DNA of 64,000 nt from Natronolimnohabitans innermongolicus JCM 12255 (lineage in GTDB: Archaea; Halobacteriota; Halobacteria; Halobacteriales; Natrialbaceae), in the NCBI RefSeq assembly GCF_000337215.1, contig NZ_AOHZ01000011.1, positions 1-64,000 on the forward strand, given 5' to 3'. A program made the translations under genes and the position numbers. This document shows positions 40,274 to 48,747 of this stretch, in pieces; positions within the stretch are counted from its first letter, which is position 1, and each line of letters begins with the position of its first letter. The notes below the pieces were generated by a model, which saw only the letters and a program-made list of their open reading frames with translations, ran no database searches and was not told where the DNA came from.

Positions 40274-40407
40274 GTCTCGCGACAGAGACGCGCACCGCCA
40301 ATCGTTATCTTTCGCCGCAACGTTCGGCTGCCGACTCGGCCACGCCGCGGTCTCACCGTCACGTCTGACCACCAGAGTATTCACCGTCCACATAGATGCG
40401 TGTGTCA

Positions 40408-40911
40408 ATGGCAACCGATACGGTCGGCCGATTCGAACGCGCGCTCTCCGACCTCGAGGTCGGATTCGAGCGCGTCGCTGCGGCCGATGCGAGCGAGCGG
40501 ATCGCATCGATACTCGAAGCGCCCGCCGTCGGCACCGAACTTCCCTACGACGGCGTCTCACAGCCCGATGGGGTGACCACCGAGCCGACGGCGGCCGAAC
40601 TCGCGGCCGCGGAAACGGGCGTCACGCCGGCCAGTTTCGGCATCGCCGAGTACGGAACCGTCGCGATCGAATCCCGACCCGACGGCGACGAACCGGTCGC
40701 GCTCTATCCGGACTTCCACGTCGCCGTCGTCGCCGCCAGCGACGTCGTCCCGGATCTCGGGGCTGCATTCGAACGCCTCGAGGGTCACCTCCGCGGCGCG
40801 AAGAGCCTCGTCTTCGCAACCGGCCGCAGCGCGACCGCGGACATGGGCGACCTCGTACACGGCGTCCACGGCCCCGGAGCGGTACACGTGATCGTTCTGG
40901 AGGACCGGTGA
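40408..40911 (+). CDS. lutC: LUD-domain protein LutC
   Basis: A 167-residue LutC/YkgG-family protein, part of the L-lactate oxidation system. The segments AELAAAETGVTPASFGIAEY, GTVAIESRPD and ATGRSATADMGDLVHGVHGP are characteristic of the LUD fold. The ATG at 40408 lies about 30 bases after a TATA-like AGTATTC, better than the ATG at 40396. The next gene starts 5 bp after this stop (or overlaps it by 4 bp from a GTG), so the two are coupled. Confidence 0.88.
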   Translation: MATDTVGRFERALSDLEVGFERVAAADASERIASILEAPAVGTELPYDGVSQPDGVTTEPTAAELAAAETGVTPASFGIAEYGTVAIESRPDGDEPVALYPDFHVAVVAASDVVPDLGAAFERLEGHLRGAKSLVFATGRSATADMGDLVHGVHGPGAVHVIVLEDR

Positions 40912-40916
40912 TCGCG

Positions 40917-43325
40917 ATGGCAGAGCGAGCCAACTCACACTCAGATCCACACGCATCGCGAACGCAACCGCGCACCCGGGACCGCGACCGCGAGGAGGCT
41001 GCCGCGCGCATCCGACACCTCCTCGAGACCGAGGGCGAAGCCGTTCACGCCCAGGCGAGCGTCTCGAACGTCCGACGGGCGCAGGTCTACGAGGAGACCG
41101 ACGACCTCGAGGAACTGCGAACGAAAGCGCGGGCGATCAAGGAGGACGCGATCGAACGGCTTCCGGAGCTGATCGAGACCGTCCGCGAGGCGGTCGAGGC
41201 AAACGGCGGGACGGTCTACGTCGCCGAGGACGCTGCGGACGCAAACGAGTACGTCGCGAACGTGGTCGAGGATGCTGGCGGCGAAAGCGCCGGCGGAACC
41301 ACCGAGGCCACGAGCGACGCGACCGACGCAACCGGCGCGAGCGGGCCGACGGTCGTCAAATCGAAGTCGATGACTACGGAGGAGATCGATCTCAACGACA
41401 CTCTGGAACGCGAGGGCGCCGACGTCTACGAGACCGACCTCGGCGAGTGGGTTCTGCAGGTCGCCGACGACACCCCCTCCCACATCGTCGGCCCGGCGAT
41501 GCACCTGAGCCGGGCGGAGATCGCGGACCTGTTCACCGAGCGATTCGACCCCGACGAGCCGTTCGAGACGGCCGAGGAGTTGACCCGCTTCGCCCGCGAC
41601 TACCTCGGCGAGCGCATCCGCGAGGCCGACATCGGGATCACCGGCGCGAACTTCGTCGTCGCCGAGAGCGGGACGCTCACGCTGATCACGAACGAGGGGA
41701 ACGCCCGCAAGTGCGCGGTGACCCCTGACACCCACGTCACGGTCGCCGGCGTCGAGAAGTTGCTCCCGACCGTCCGGGACCTCGAGCCGTTCGTCGACCT
41801 CATCGCCAAGAGCGCAACGGGCCAACCGATCTCGCAGTACGTGACACTGCTGACGCCGCCCGTCGAGTCGCCGACGCTCGACTTTGCGTCCGACGAGCCG
41901 ATCGCCGAACTCGAGGACGAAGACGAGGACGGGGACGACCGCGAGTTCCACCTCGTCTTGCTCGACAACGGTCGAACGGCGATGCGCGAGGACGACCAGT
42001 TACGTGAGACGCTGTACTGCATCCGCTGTGGCGCGTGCTCGAACTCGTGTGCGAACTTCCAGTCCGTCGGCGGCCACGGGTTCGGCGGCGAAACCTACTC
42101 CGGGGGTATCGCCACGGGCTGGGAGGCCGGCGTCCACGGACAGGATTCCGCGGCCGAGTTTAACGACCTCTGTACCGGCTGTAGCCGCTGCGTCGACGCC
42201 TGTCCGGTAAAGATCGACATTCCGTGGATCAACACCGTCGTCAGGGATCGCATCAACCGCGACGCCGAACCAGAAGCGTACGACGCCCTCGTCGACGGGC
42301 TCACGCCGAACGCCGAAACCGGCGGCCTCGACCCCGGAAAGCGGTTCTTCGGCAACATCGGCACCGTCGCAAAGCTCGGCAGCGCGACGGCGCCCGTCTC
42401 GAACTGGCTCGCCGACGCCGGCCCCGTGCGCGACCTGCTCGAGCGCACTCTCGGCATCGACCGCCGCCGCGACCTGCCGACCTTCCAGCGCGAGTGCCTC
42501 GTCGACTGGTTCGAGAAGCGAGGCGGCGAGGCTGCTTCGAGACGCCGAGCCGACCGGGCCGCGAGTCGCGGCGACGCCGCCGACGTCGACCGCGAGGCCG
42601 TTCTCTACCCGGACGTCTACACGAACTACGTCGATACGGACCGCGGGAAAGCCGCTGTCCGGACGCTCGAGGCCCTCGGAATCCCGGTTCGCGTTCCCGA
42701 CCTCCCCGAGAGCGGTCGGGCGCCGCTGTCCCAGGGGATGGTCGCGACGGCCGACGAGCGCGCGAGCGCGCTCTACGGCGCCGTCGCGGAGGATCTCGAC
42801 GCCGGCCGCGATCTGGTCGTGATCGAGCCCTCCGATCTGGCGGCGTTCCAGCGGGAGTACGAACGGTTCCTGCCCGAACGCTCCTTCGAACGACTGCGAG
42901 AGCACAGCTACGAGGTCTGCGAGTACGTCTACGGACTGCTCGAGAACGGCGGCGATCCGACCGCGCTGTCGACGTCCGCCGCGCTGGCTGAGAGCGACGA
43001 CCGCGGCGATCGCGGCGATCCCATCGCCTACCACTCACACTGCCAGCAGCGCACGCTCGGCCTCGAGGCGCCGACGACGGCCCTTCTCGAGCGCTGTGGC
43101 TACGAACTGCGGACGTCGACCGCCGAGTGCTGTGGCATGGCGGGCTCGTTCGGCTACAAGCGCGAGTACTACGAGTTGAGCGTCGACGTCGGCGAGCGCC
43201 TGGCGACGGAGTTCGAAGACGCCGAGACGGTCGTCGCCTCCGGAACCTCCTGTGGCGACCAGCTCGAGGGTCTGCTCGAGCGAGACGTTCCTCACCCGAT
43301 CGAGATGATAGCACCCGAGCGGTAA
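40917..43325 (+). CDS. LutB-type iron-sulfur protein fused to a Cys-rich (CCG) domain
   Basis: An 802-residue fusion. Residues about 20-330 form the LUD domain of LutB (GEWVLQVADDTPSHIVGPAM; ITGANFVVAESGTLTLITNE). Two 4Fe-4S motifs follow: CIRCGACSNSCAN near 363 and CTGCSRCVDACPV near 418. The C-terminal ~250 residues resemble the Cys-rich domain of LutA and FAD-linked lactate/glycolate oxidases: VLYPDVYTNYVDTDRGKAAV, then HSHCQQRTLGLE and ECCGMAGSFGYKREYYE. The first CCG motif of that domain is missing. With LutC it would form a flavin-independent L-lactate dehydrogenase in which LutA and LutB functions are merged. Confidence 0.88.
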   Translation: MAERANSHSDPHASRTQPRTRDRDREEAAARIRHLLETEGEAVHAQASVSNVRRAQVYEETDDLEELRTKARAIKEDAIERLPELIETVREAVEANGGTVYVAEDAADANEYVANVVEDAGGESAGGTTEATSDATDATGASGPTVVKSKSMTTEEIDLNDTLEREGADVYETDLGEWVLQVADDTPSHIVGPAMHLSRAEIADLFTERFDPDEPFETAEELTRFARDYLGERIREADIGITGANFVVAESGTLTLITNEGNARKCAVTPDTHVTVAGVEKLLPTVRDLEPFVDLIAKSATGQPISQYVTLLTPPVESPTLDFASDEPIAELEDEDEDGDDREFHLVLLDNGRTAMREDDQLRETLYCIRCGACSNSCANFQSVGGHGFGGETYSGGIATGWEAGVHGQDSAAEFNDLCTGCSRCVDACPVKIDIPWINTVVRDRINRDAEPEAYDALVDGLTPNAETGGLDPGKRFFGNIGTVAKLGSATAPVSNWLADAGPVRDLLERTLGIDRRRDLPTFQRECLVDWFEKRGGEAASRRRADRAASRGDAADVDREAVLYPDVYTNYVDTDRGKAAVRTLEALGIPVRVPDLPESGRAPLSQGMVATADERASALYGAVAEDLDAGRDLVVIEPSDLAAFQREYERFLPERSFERLREHSYEVCEYVYGLLENGGDPTALSTSAALAESDDRGDRGDPIAYHSHCQQRTLGLEAPTTALLERCGYELRTSTAECCGMAGSFGYKREYYELSVDVGERLATEFEDAETVVASGTSCGDQLEGLLERDVPHPIEMIAPER

Positions 43326-43401
43326 GTGGATGAACTCGCTCGAGACGGGACGAGTCGGACCGCCCGAACGACGGACGCAATCGCCGGCAGCAGCTATACG
43401 G

Positions 43402-43423
43402 ACCGATCGAACGTTCGGTCGGT
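43402..43423. promoter_or_regulatory. TetR-type operator overlapping the start of its gene
   Basis: Near-perfect 22-bp palindrome ACCGATCGAACGTTCGGTCG plus GT, one symmetric mismatch pair, ending directly before the ATG at 43424. A TATA-like CTATACG is at 43394-43400. Binding here would block leaderless transcription. Confidence 0.65.
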
Positions 43424-44077
43424 ATGGACGCGCCCGCAACGCCGTTCGACGGGTCGGCTGACGGCCGAGACGCCATTTTCCGGGCAACGTATCGCGTCGT
43501 TTACGAGGACGGCTACGCCGCGTTGTCGATCAAGCGGATCGCCGACGAGGCCGACCTGAGCAAGTCGACCATCTACCACCACTTCGAGAACAAAGACGAA
43601 CTCGCACTCGAGTTCGCCTCGGAACTGACGATTGCCTACCTCGAGCGGTACGTTTCGCTCGTCGGTGGCGAGACCGACGACGCGCTAACGGCGGTCGAAC
43701 GGCTCCTCGACCTCGCGTTGTTCGGCGACGTCGACGGCGAACGATCGGATTCGGACGGCGACGACGCGACCGACGTCGATCGTGTCTACCTCGAGATGCG
43801 GTCGCGGGCCCTCACCGACCCGCGGTATCGGACCCGCTTCCAGCAACTCGACGCGATGATCAGAGAGCGCCTCGCAGCGCTGGTCCGCGAGGGGATCGAC
43901 GAGGGCACGTTCAGGGACGTCGACCCCGCCGCCGTCGCCGCGACGCTGTACGTCGTCCTCGAGGGAGCGTCGCTGCTCGGAAGGACGTCGGCCGATCGCG
44001 AGTGGATGGCCGCGGTTCGGGACCAACTCGACGCCTATCTGGCGACGATCACTCTCGAGGGAGGCAACTCCGACTGA
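43424..44077 (+). CDS. TetR/AcrR-family transcriptional regulator
   Basis: A 217-residue regulator. The N-terminal helix-turn-helix is IADEADLSKSTIYHHFENKD near residues 44-63, typical of TetR. The C-terminal half is a helical ligand-binding and dimerisation domain. The gene has a 22-bp palindrome immediately upstream, so it probably represses itself. It lies downstream of the lactate genes in the same direction, with about 100 bp between, and could also regulate a membrane transporter elsewhere. The ligand is unknown. Confidence 0.9.
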   Translation: MDAPATPFDGSADGRDAIFRATYRVVYEDGYAALSIKRIADEADLSKSTIYHHFENKDELALEFASELTIAYLERYVSLVGGETDDALTAVERLLDLALFGDVDGERSDSDGDDATDVDRVYLEMRSRALTDPRYRTRFQQLDAMIRERLAALVREGIDEGTFRDVDPAAVAATLYVVLEGASLLGRTSADREWMAAVRDQLDAYLATITLEGGNSD

Positions 44078-44243
44078 CAGAAGCGTACGTGGCGTCGTTG
44101 ACTCCGACGACGAAGCGAGGTGGGAAAAGAAGAGCAAGCGGAGGAGGCGGCCGTCGTCTCGGTCGGCGAGCTGCCGGCTGTTCGACGCGGAAACGACGTG
44201 AAGAACCGTCCGCCGTGGGATCCGTCCCGTGGATCCGTGGTGA

Positions 44244-44510
44244 CTACGCCCGCTCCTCGAACAGTTCGTCGACCGCCTCGCGTGCGGTTCGCGCGGCGGC
44301 GTCGGCGACCTCCTCCGGACCGGGGCCGGGACCGTCCTCGGCGTCGGGGACGTTCAGATAGACGTCGACCTCGAGGACGCCCTCCTCGAAGGTGACGGTA
44401 ACGTCGCAGTCGCGAACGTCCGACTGCTTGTACCGCGAGAAGATCAGCCCTTCCGCGGCGTCCGAGGCCGTCTGTACGACCTCGTCGTCAGTCGGTTCGT
44501 CGGTCGGCAT
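44244..44510 (-). CDS. DUF3194-family protein linked to prefoldin
   Basis: An 88-residue acidic protein with YKQSDVRDCDVTVTFEEGVL and DVYLNVP, fitting the archaeal DUF3194 family. Its ATG lies directly after the stop of the prefoldin beta gene, an arrangement conserved in archaea and implying co-translation. Function is unknown; a link to chaperone assembly is only suggested by position. Confidence 0.8.
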   Translation of the reverse strand: MPTDEPTDDEVVQTASDAAEGLIFSRYKQSDVRDCDVTVTFEEGVLEVDVYLNVPDAEDGPGPGPEEVADAAARTAREAVDELFEERA

Positions 44511-44909
44511 TTACGCGCCGCCGGCGCCCGGACCGCCTGGGCCGGCTGGACCGCCCATGCCGCCACCGCCGCCGAGCAGGTCCTCGAGTTCGCCCTGCAG
44601 GCTCTCGAACTGATCCTGCACGCGGTCTTCCTGCTTCTCGAGCGTCTCGAGTCGGATCTCGAGCGAGTCGACCTTGTCGTCTAGGTCTTCCTCGGCCTGA
44701 TCGTACCCGGTCTCGACGAGAAGTTCGCCGACCTTGCGGTACATCTGGGTGTCCTCGTCGATCTCCTCGAGTTCCTCGAGGGCGTTCTCGGCTTCGGTCA
44801 GGCTCGATTCGGCCTCCTGTTTCTGGACGGCGACCTGCTGGGCCGTCTCCTGAAGATCCTGAAGCTGTTCGATTTTCTCTTGTGCTTCCGGCGGCAGATT
44901 ACCCTGCAT
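44511..44909 (-). CDS. pfdB: Prefoldin subunit beta
   Basis: A 132-residue prefoldin beta subunit, part of the hexameric chaperone that delivers unfolded proteins to the thermosome. Two coiled-coil helices flank the central beta turn ([20 protein letters not shown] near 48-67). The C-terminus carries an unusual ~20-residue Gly/Pro/Ala tail (from GGGGGMGG on), absent from most archaeal homologues. ATG at 44909 lies 27 bases from a TATA-like CTTTATCAG. Cotranscribed with the DUF3194 gene. Confidence 0.94.
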   Translation of the reverse strand: MQGNLPPEAQEKIEQLQDLQETAQQVAVQKQEAESSLTEAENALEELEEIDEDTQMYRKVGELLVETGYDQAEEDLDDKVDSLEIRLETLEKQEDRVQDQFESLQGELEDLLGGGGGMGGPAGPGGPGAGGA

Positions 44910-44931
44910 ATCTCGACCGTCGCCCTCCGGA

Positions 44932-44940
44932 CTGATAAAG
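44932..44940 (-). promoter_or_regulatory. TATA-like element of the prefoldin gene
   Basis: Minus-strand CTTTATCAG centred about 27 bases from the ATG at 44909; leaderless spacing. Confidence 0.5.
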
Positions 44941-45016
44941 CCAAGCTTTGTCGTCGATCAGGCGGCCGGCGAGCGCAGCCCGGACGGCTTTCGACGCCGA
45001 CCGCGTGGGCAGGGGT

Positions 45017-46162
45017 ATGCGACGGCGGACGGCGCTGGCCGTCGGCGGCTCGGCGCTCGCGGGATTGTCGGCCGGCTGTCTCGACCTCGAGAGCCTTCGC
45101 CGGGACGACGCCTGGCGCGAACTCGTCGTCGACCCACCCGGCGGCGTCTACATCCCGTCTCACGCCGACGAGATGGTGGCGTACGGAACGGCGACCGCAG
45201 CCGGCCGCGAACTGTCGCTGATGGCGACGCGTCCGCACTCCTTCTGGGTCGTCGCCGACGGCGAGCGAACGCGAGCGGGCGTCCGATCGCCACACGCGGT
45301 CCATCTGATGGTCGACGTCCGCGACGCCGAAACGGGGGCGTTTCTCCCGGCACCGGTCACGACGACGCTCGAGGTTCGCGAGGGCGACTGGGCCGACGAG
45401 CGGACGCTCTGGCCGATGCTCTCGCAGCCGATGGGCGCCCACTACGGCGACAACGTCCCGCTCGACGGCGACGGCACGTACGGAGCGACGATCGACGTCG
45501 GCGCGGCGAGCGCGGACGTACGCGGCCCGAGCGCTGGCGAACTCTCGGAATCGGCGACCGTCGAACTCGAGTTCGAGTTCGAAGCCGCCGAAATCGAGGG
45601 GCTCGGGCGGCGGCTGTTCGACGAAGACGAGGGTCGCGGCGAACGTAGGGCGCTCGAGCCGATGGGGTACGAGCACGGAGACCACGGCGAGCACGACGAC
45701 CACGGCGAGCACGACGACCACGGCCCCGAATCGAACGAGTCGGACCACGAGCACGACGCCGCGACTCGAGTCGGATCCGCGACGAGCGGCGACGTCGACT
45801 ACACCGCGGTGCGTTTCGAAGCGACCGACGGCAACGCCGAAACGGCCGAAATTGGCGACGACTCCGACCCTGCGCTCGTCGTGACGGCGCGCACCGCCTA
45901 CAATCGGTATCCGCTTCCGTTCGCCTCCCTCTCAGCGACGGTCTCTCGAGCGGGTGAGCGAATCGCCGGCGGATCGCTCTCCGAGACGGTCGGTCCCCGG
46001 GTCGGTCACCACTACCGAACCCCCGTCGAGCCGACCCTCCTCGAGCGCGGCGACGAACTGCGAATCGACCTCGAGACGCCGCCACAGCTCTCGCGTCACG
46101 AGGGGTACGAGACGGCCTTTCTCGAGGCGGATAGCGTGACGATCGGACTCGAAGCGTTCTGA
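45017..46162 (+). CDS. P19-like metal-binding lipoprotein
   Basis: A 381-residue exported protein. It starts with a Tat-type RRR and a lipobox GLSAGC (Cys at about 21), so it is probably membrane-anchored outside. Residues about 45-175 match the P19/Tp34 iron-uptake family: SFWVVADGERT, HAVHLMVDVRDAETGAFLPA and the diagnostic SQPMGAHYGDNVPLDGDG. A His/Asp-rich linker with three HGEHDD-type repeats lies near 220-240, a likely metal buffer. The C-terminal ~110 residues form another beta domain. ATG at 45017. The metal could be Fe or Cu. Convergent with a DUF2243 membrane protein. Confidence 0.72.
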   Translation: MRRRTALAVGGSALAGLSAGCLDLESLRRDDAWRELVVDPPGGVYIPSHADEMVAYGTATAAGRELSLMATRPHSFWVVADGERTRAGVRSPHAVHLMVDVRDAETGAFLPAPVTTTLEVREGDWADERTLWPMLSQPMGAHYGDNVPLDGDGTYGATIDVGAASADVRGPSAGELSESATVELEFEFEAAEIEGLGRRLFDEDEGRGERRALEPMGYEHGDHGEHDDHGEHDDHGPESNESDHEHDAATRVGSATSGDVDYTAVRFEATDGNAETAEIGDDSDPALVVTARTAYNRYPLPFASLSATVSRAGERIAGGSLSETVGPRVGHHYRTPVEPTLLERGDELRIDLETPPQLSRHEGYETAFLEADSVTIGLEAF

Positions 46163-46218
46163 GTCGGATCGCTCGACGGTCGGCGGGTGGCAGGTGGTAG
46201 TCGACAGTCGGCGACGTC

Positions 46219-46692
46219 TCACATCGACGTGTATCCGTCGGCTGCGCGCAGGATCCACAGCCCCAGAGCGAGCATGAGGACGCTCACGACGAGCCAGTGT
46301 GGATTCCACGCCTCGGTGCCGTGGACCACGTTGTGCAGGTCGAGCACGTAGTGGCTGACGACGCCGTCGATGACGTTGAAGACGCCCATTCCGACGACGA
46401 TGGCGCCGACGAGATACGTCGTCGAGAACCGACGGTCGGTGCCGTTGACGAGCCGCCAGAGCAGCCCGAAGCCGACGGCCATGACGGTGAGCATGGCCAG
46501 CAGAAACAGCCCGTCGAACATGACGTTCGTCTGGTGTCCATCGAGGCTGTAGGGATCGTAGAATCCCGACAAGAGGTGATGCGTCTGGAGCGTCAGGTGA
46601 AAGATCACGGTGTCGATGACCGCGCCGAAGCCGAAGCCGATCGTCCCGGCCGCGAGCAGGAGTCGGTTCCGCGCGTCGGTCCTCGTCGCCAT
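46219..46692 (-). CDS. DUF2243 membrane protein
   Basis: A 157-residue protein with four membrane spans, of the DUF2243 family. Conserved His and Asp residues in AVIDTVIFHLTLQTHHLLSG, FDGLFLLAML, NVIDGVVSHYVLDLHN and HGTEAWNPHW suggest metal or haem binding. In bacteria the family is seen near cytochrome oxidase and copper genes; here the neighbour is a P19-like metal-binding protein, convergent. Function is not known. ATG at 46692. Confidence 0.82.
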   Translation of the reverse strand: MATRTDARNRLLLAAGTIGFGFGAVIDTVIFHLTLQTHHLLSGFYDPYSLDGHQTNVMFDGLFLLAMLTVMAVGFGLLWRLVNGTDRRFSTTYLVGAIVVGMGVFNVIDGVVSHYVLDLHNVVHGTEAWNPHWLVVSVLMLALGLWILRAADGYTSM

Positions 46693-46749
46693 ACGGATTC
46701 GAAGACGGCGAGCGTCAAAAGTCACGAACCGGCGACTGCACCGGCGCCC

Positions 46750-47013
46750 TCAAAACTCGAGTGTTGCGTCGCCAGCCTCGGCCGTTCGTTCGGCGACGTC
46801 GATCAGCGTAACCCACGTGTTCAGTGCCGCTCGCAGCGCGATCACGTCCGCGGCGTCGATCTCGATCCGGACGGACGCACCCTCGCGGTCGATCGTCGTC
46901 CGCGAGCGCTCGTCGTCGATCTCGCCGATCTCGCGGGTGACGCTGTCGGCGACGAGTCGAGCTCGAGACGGCGTCTCGTAGTCGAACTCGAGAGTCGCGT
47001 CGTGAGAAGACAC
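46750..47013 (-). CDS. pcc1: KEOPS complex subunit Pcc1
   Basis: An 87-residue protein matching archaeal Pcc1: LVADSVTREIGEIDDERSRT, then ADVIALRAALNTWVTLIDVA. Pcc1 is the dimerising subunit of KEOPS, which makes the t6A modification at tRNA position 37. It begins with GTG 8 bases after the rpoP stop, in the L37Ae-rpoP-pcc1 operon, an order found in other archaea. Confidence 0.87.
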   Translation of the reverse strand: MSSHDATLEFDYETPSRARLVADSVTREIGEIDDERSRTTIDREGASVRIEIDAADVIALRAALNTWVTLIDVAERTAEAGDATLEF

Positions 47014-47021
47014 GCGCGGGC

Positions 47022-47156
47022 TTAGTTGACGCCGACTTCCTTGACGTCGCGGCTGCGCTCTTTCAGGAGGACGCGGTGGCCGCAGTAGGGACAGCGGACG
47101 CCACCGTACTCGTCGAGCTGGACGTCGCGTTTACAGCGAGAGCACTTGTAACTCAT
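47022..47156 (-). CDS. rpoP: DNA-directed RNA polymerase subunit P (Rpo12)
   Basis: A 44-residue zinc-ribbon subunit of RNA polymerase: [20 protein letters not shown] followed by [20 protein letters not shown]. The two CxxC pairs bind one zinc. It lies 18 bases after the L37Ae stop and just upstream of pcc1, in one operon. The length matches archaeal RpoP. Confidence 0.95.
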   Translation of the reverse strand: MSYKCSRCKRDVQLDEYGGVRCPYCGHRVLLKERSRDVKEVGVN

Positions 47157-47174
47157 ACTGGATCGAAAGGGGTG

Positions 47175-47441
47175 TTATTCGTCCTCGTCCTCGGAGAGGG
47201 CGGCGCGAATCGAGCGCGTGACGGTGCGGCCGGCGGGAGTCTGTGGGCGGTAGGCGCCGCCGGTGAAGACCTCGCCGGTCTCTTCGTTCTTCCAGATGCC
47301 GGTGCCGACGCGGGTGACGGAGTCGCCGTCGACCTCGGCGTTTTGCATGTCGTCTTCGATCTCACTGACGCGGCGTCGGGCAACGCGACCGTAGCGAGCG
47401 CCGAAGCGGCCCGCGCTACCGACTTTTCCTTTATCGGCCAT
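47175..47441 (-). CDS. rpl37ae: 50S ribosomal protein L37Ae without zinc-finger cysteines
   Basis: An 88-residue L37Ae (eL43): [40 protein letters not shown] and [10 protein letters not shown] are diagnostic. In most archaea and eukaryotes four Cys form a zinc ribbon on either side of the GTGIW segment. Here the protein contains no Cys at all; NAEVDGD and KNEETGE stand at those places. The fold must be held in another way, perhaps by high salt. First gene of the L37Ae-rpoP-pcc1 operon, with a TATA-like element 29 bases upstream. Confidence 0.93.
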   Translation of the reverse strand: MADKGKVGSAGRFGARYGRVARRRVSEIEDDMQNAEVDGDSVTRVGTGIWKNEETGEVFTGGAYRPQTPAGRTVTRSIRAALSEDEDE

Positions 47442-47465
47442 AGTAGGGCTAACTATCGCTAGCGG

Positions 47466-47475
47466 ATTCTTAAAC
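47466..47475 (-). promoter_or_regulatory. TATA-like element of the L37Ae operon
   Basis: Minus-strand GTTTAAGAAT centred about 29 bases from the ATG at 47441. Confidence 0.5.
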
Positions 47476-47483
47476 CTGTTGAG

Positions 47484-47705
47484 TTACGTCGCTTCGTCGT
47501 CGACCCGCTCGGCCCGTTCGGCGACCGGGCCGGTCAGGAGTTCTCGGAAGACGAACGCGAGCGCAGCGACCGGGCCGGCGGGAGCCAGCGGAGCGGCGAG
47601 TAGCCCCGTGCCGATTCCCGTCGCTGCGATGGCCGTTCGGAGGACGAGCCCACTGAGCGCGAGCATCGGAATCGCAGCCAGGACGGCGTCGGCTCGCTCG
47701 AGCAT
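47484..47705 (-). CDS. Small membrane protein
   Basis: A 73-residue protein with two or three hydrophobic stretches (AVLAAIPMLALSGLVLRTAI, then GIGTGLLAAPLAPAGPVAAL) and an acidic C-terminus. It has an ATG start and chromosomal codon use. No family recognised. It lies upstream of the L37Ae gene in the same direction, but the TATA-like element of L37Ae overlaps its 3-prime end region, so the two are probably separate. Confidence 0.55.
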   Translation of the reverse strand: MLERADAVLAAIPMLALSGLVLRTAIAATGIGTGLLAAPLAPAGPVAALAFVFRELLTGPVAERAERVDDEAT

Positions 47706-47840
47706 GGCTAATTATATCTCATTACCTCCGGTCGGATAAGGGGCTGACAACCAGCAGGCAGTGTCACTTCCATCGGTCGGAGACAATACTTGCGGGGAAG
47801 TGGTCGAGAGCGACGGCGATCCGATCCGGCGAACCGACCG

Positions 47841-48602
47841 TTACTGGAACTCCGCGTTGGACAATACGTCGTTCAGGTCCTCACGGATGCGCTCGCCCAT
47901 CTCGCGATCGTAGGCCGTCGTCACGACGCGGTTCTCCTGGACGCTCGAGCCGTCCCGGAGGAGCATGCGAACGTTGCCGCCGTCGTCGGCACGGGTGACC
48001 TTCGCCCGGAGGCCGGATTGGGATCCCTTGCCGCCGGCGTCGATGGGGCCCGGAATGACCTTCTTGACGTGAGGGTGGTCCGCGACGGTGTGGATCGCCC
48101 GCATTCCCGTTCGGCCGCCGATGAGGGTGGTGTGGCTGCCGCCGATCTTCTCCGCGGGCGGCGTCTCGACCACCTCGAGAGCGCGGTTGCCGCGGCGCTC
48201 GAGGACGTCCTCGACGGGCTCCTCGTCGGCGACGCGGTAGAAGGGGTGGTGGACGTCGTCGCGGACGGCCTGAATGACGACGCGCTCGCCGCCGGCGTAG
48301 ACTTCCTCGGGGCGCTTGCGTCGGATCTCGTCGCCGATCAGCCCCGCAAAGTTCCGGAGTTCGACGGGTTCGTTCTCACCCTCCTCGGGCGTCGTCGTGA
48401 TCGTCGTCCGCCCGAGCACGGGGTCGTCGTCTCGGGCGGCCGCCGCGGGCGCCTCGCCGTCTTCCGGCTCGGGCGCGAGCATCGTAATCGTCGCCCGCTC
48501 GCGCCCCGCCTCGAGGACGATCGCCGCCGTGTTCGACTCCCGGCAGACGAGACAGAAGTCGCCGGGTTTCTCGAGCGGCGAGGCGCAGTGACGACACTCC
48601 AT
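47841..48602 (-). CDS. DUF2103 metal-binding protein
   Basis: A 253-residue protein. An N-terminal zinc ribbon (CRHCASPLEKPGDFCLVC, residues 3-20) is followed by a DUF2103 domain with GLIGDEIRRKRPEEVYAGGE, KIGGSHTTLIGGRTG, HTVADHPHVKKVIPGPIDAG and a C-terminal helical part. The family is archaeal and has been annotated as predicted metal-binding, with no known reaction. The conserved HPHVKKVIPG segment suggests nucleic-acid binding. Same direction as surE, 145 bp downstream of it. Confidence 0.82.
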   Translation of the reverse strand: MECRHCASPLEKPGDFCLVCRESNTAAIVLEAGRERATITMLAPEPEDGEAPAAAARDDDPVLGRTTITTTPEEGENEPVELRNFAGLIGDEIRRKRPEEVYAGGERVVIQAVRDDVHHPFYRVADEEPVEDVLERRGNRALEVVETPPAEKIGGSHTTLIGGRTGMRAIHTVADHPHVKKVIPGPIDAGGKGSQSGLRAKVTRADDGGNVRMLLRDGSSVQENRVVTTAYDREMGERIREDLNDVLSNAEFQ

Positions 48603-48747
48603 AGCCTAGACCGTGATTGTCGGGGGAGGTGTAAAACCCGCGCGTTTTCGGACGGTGGGTGGCGCCCCGAGTTGCGAACCGCGACCGCTCCTCGGACCCT
48701 CGAGGTCGTTCGCGTCGTCGGACTCGGCGTCGAAACCCTCGAGTCCG

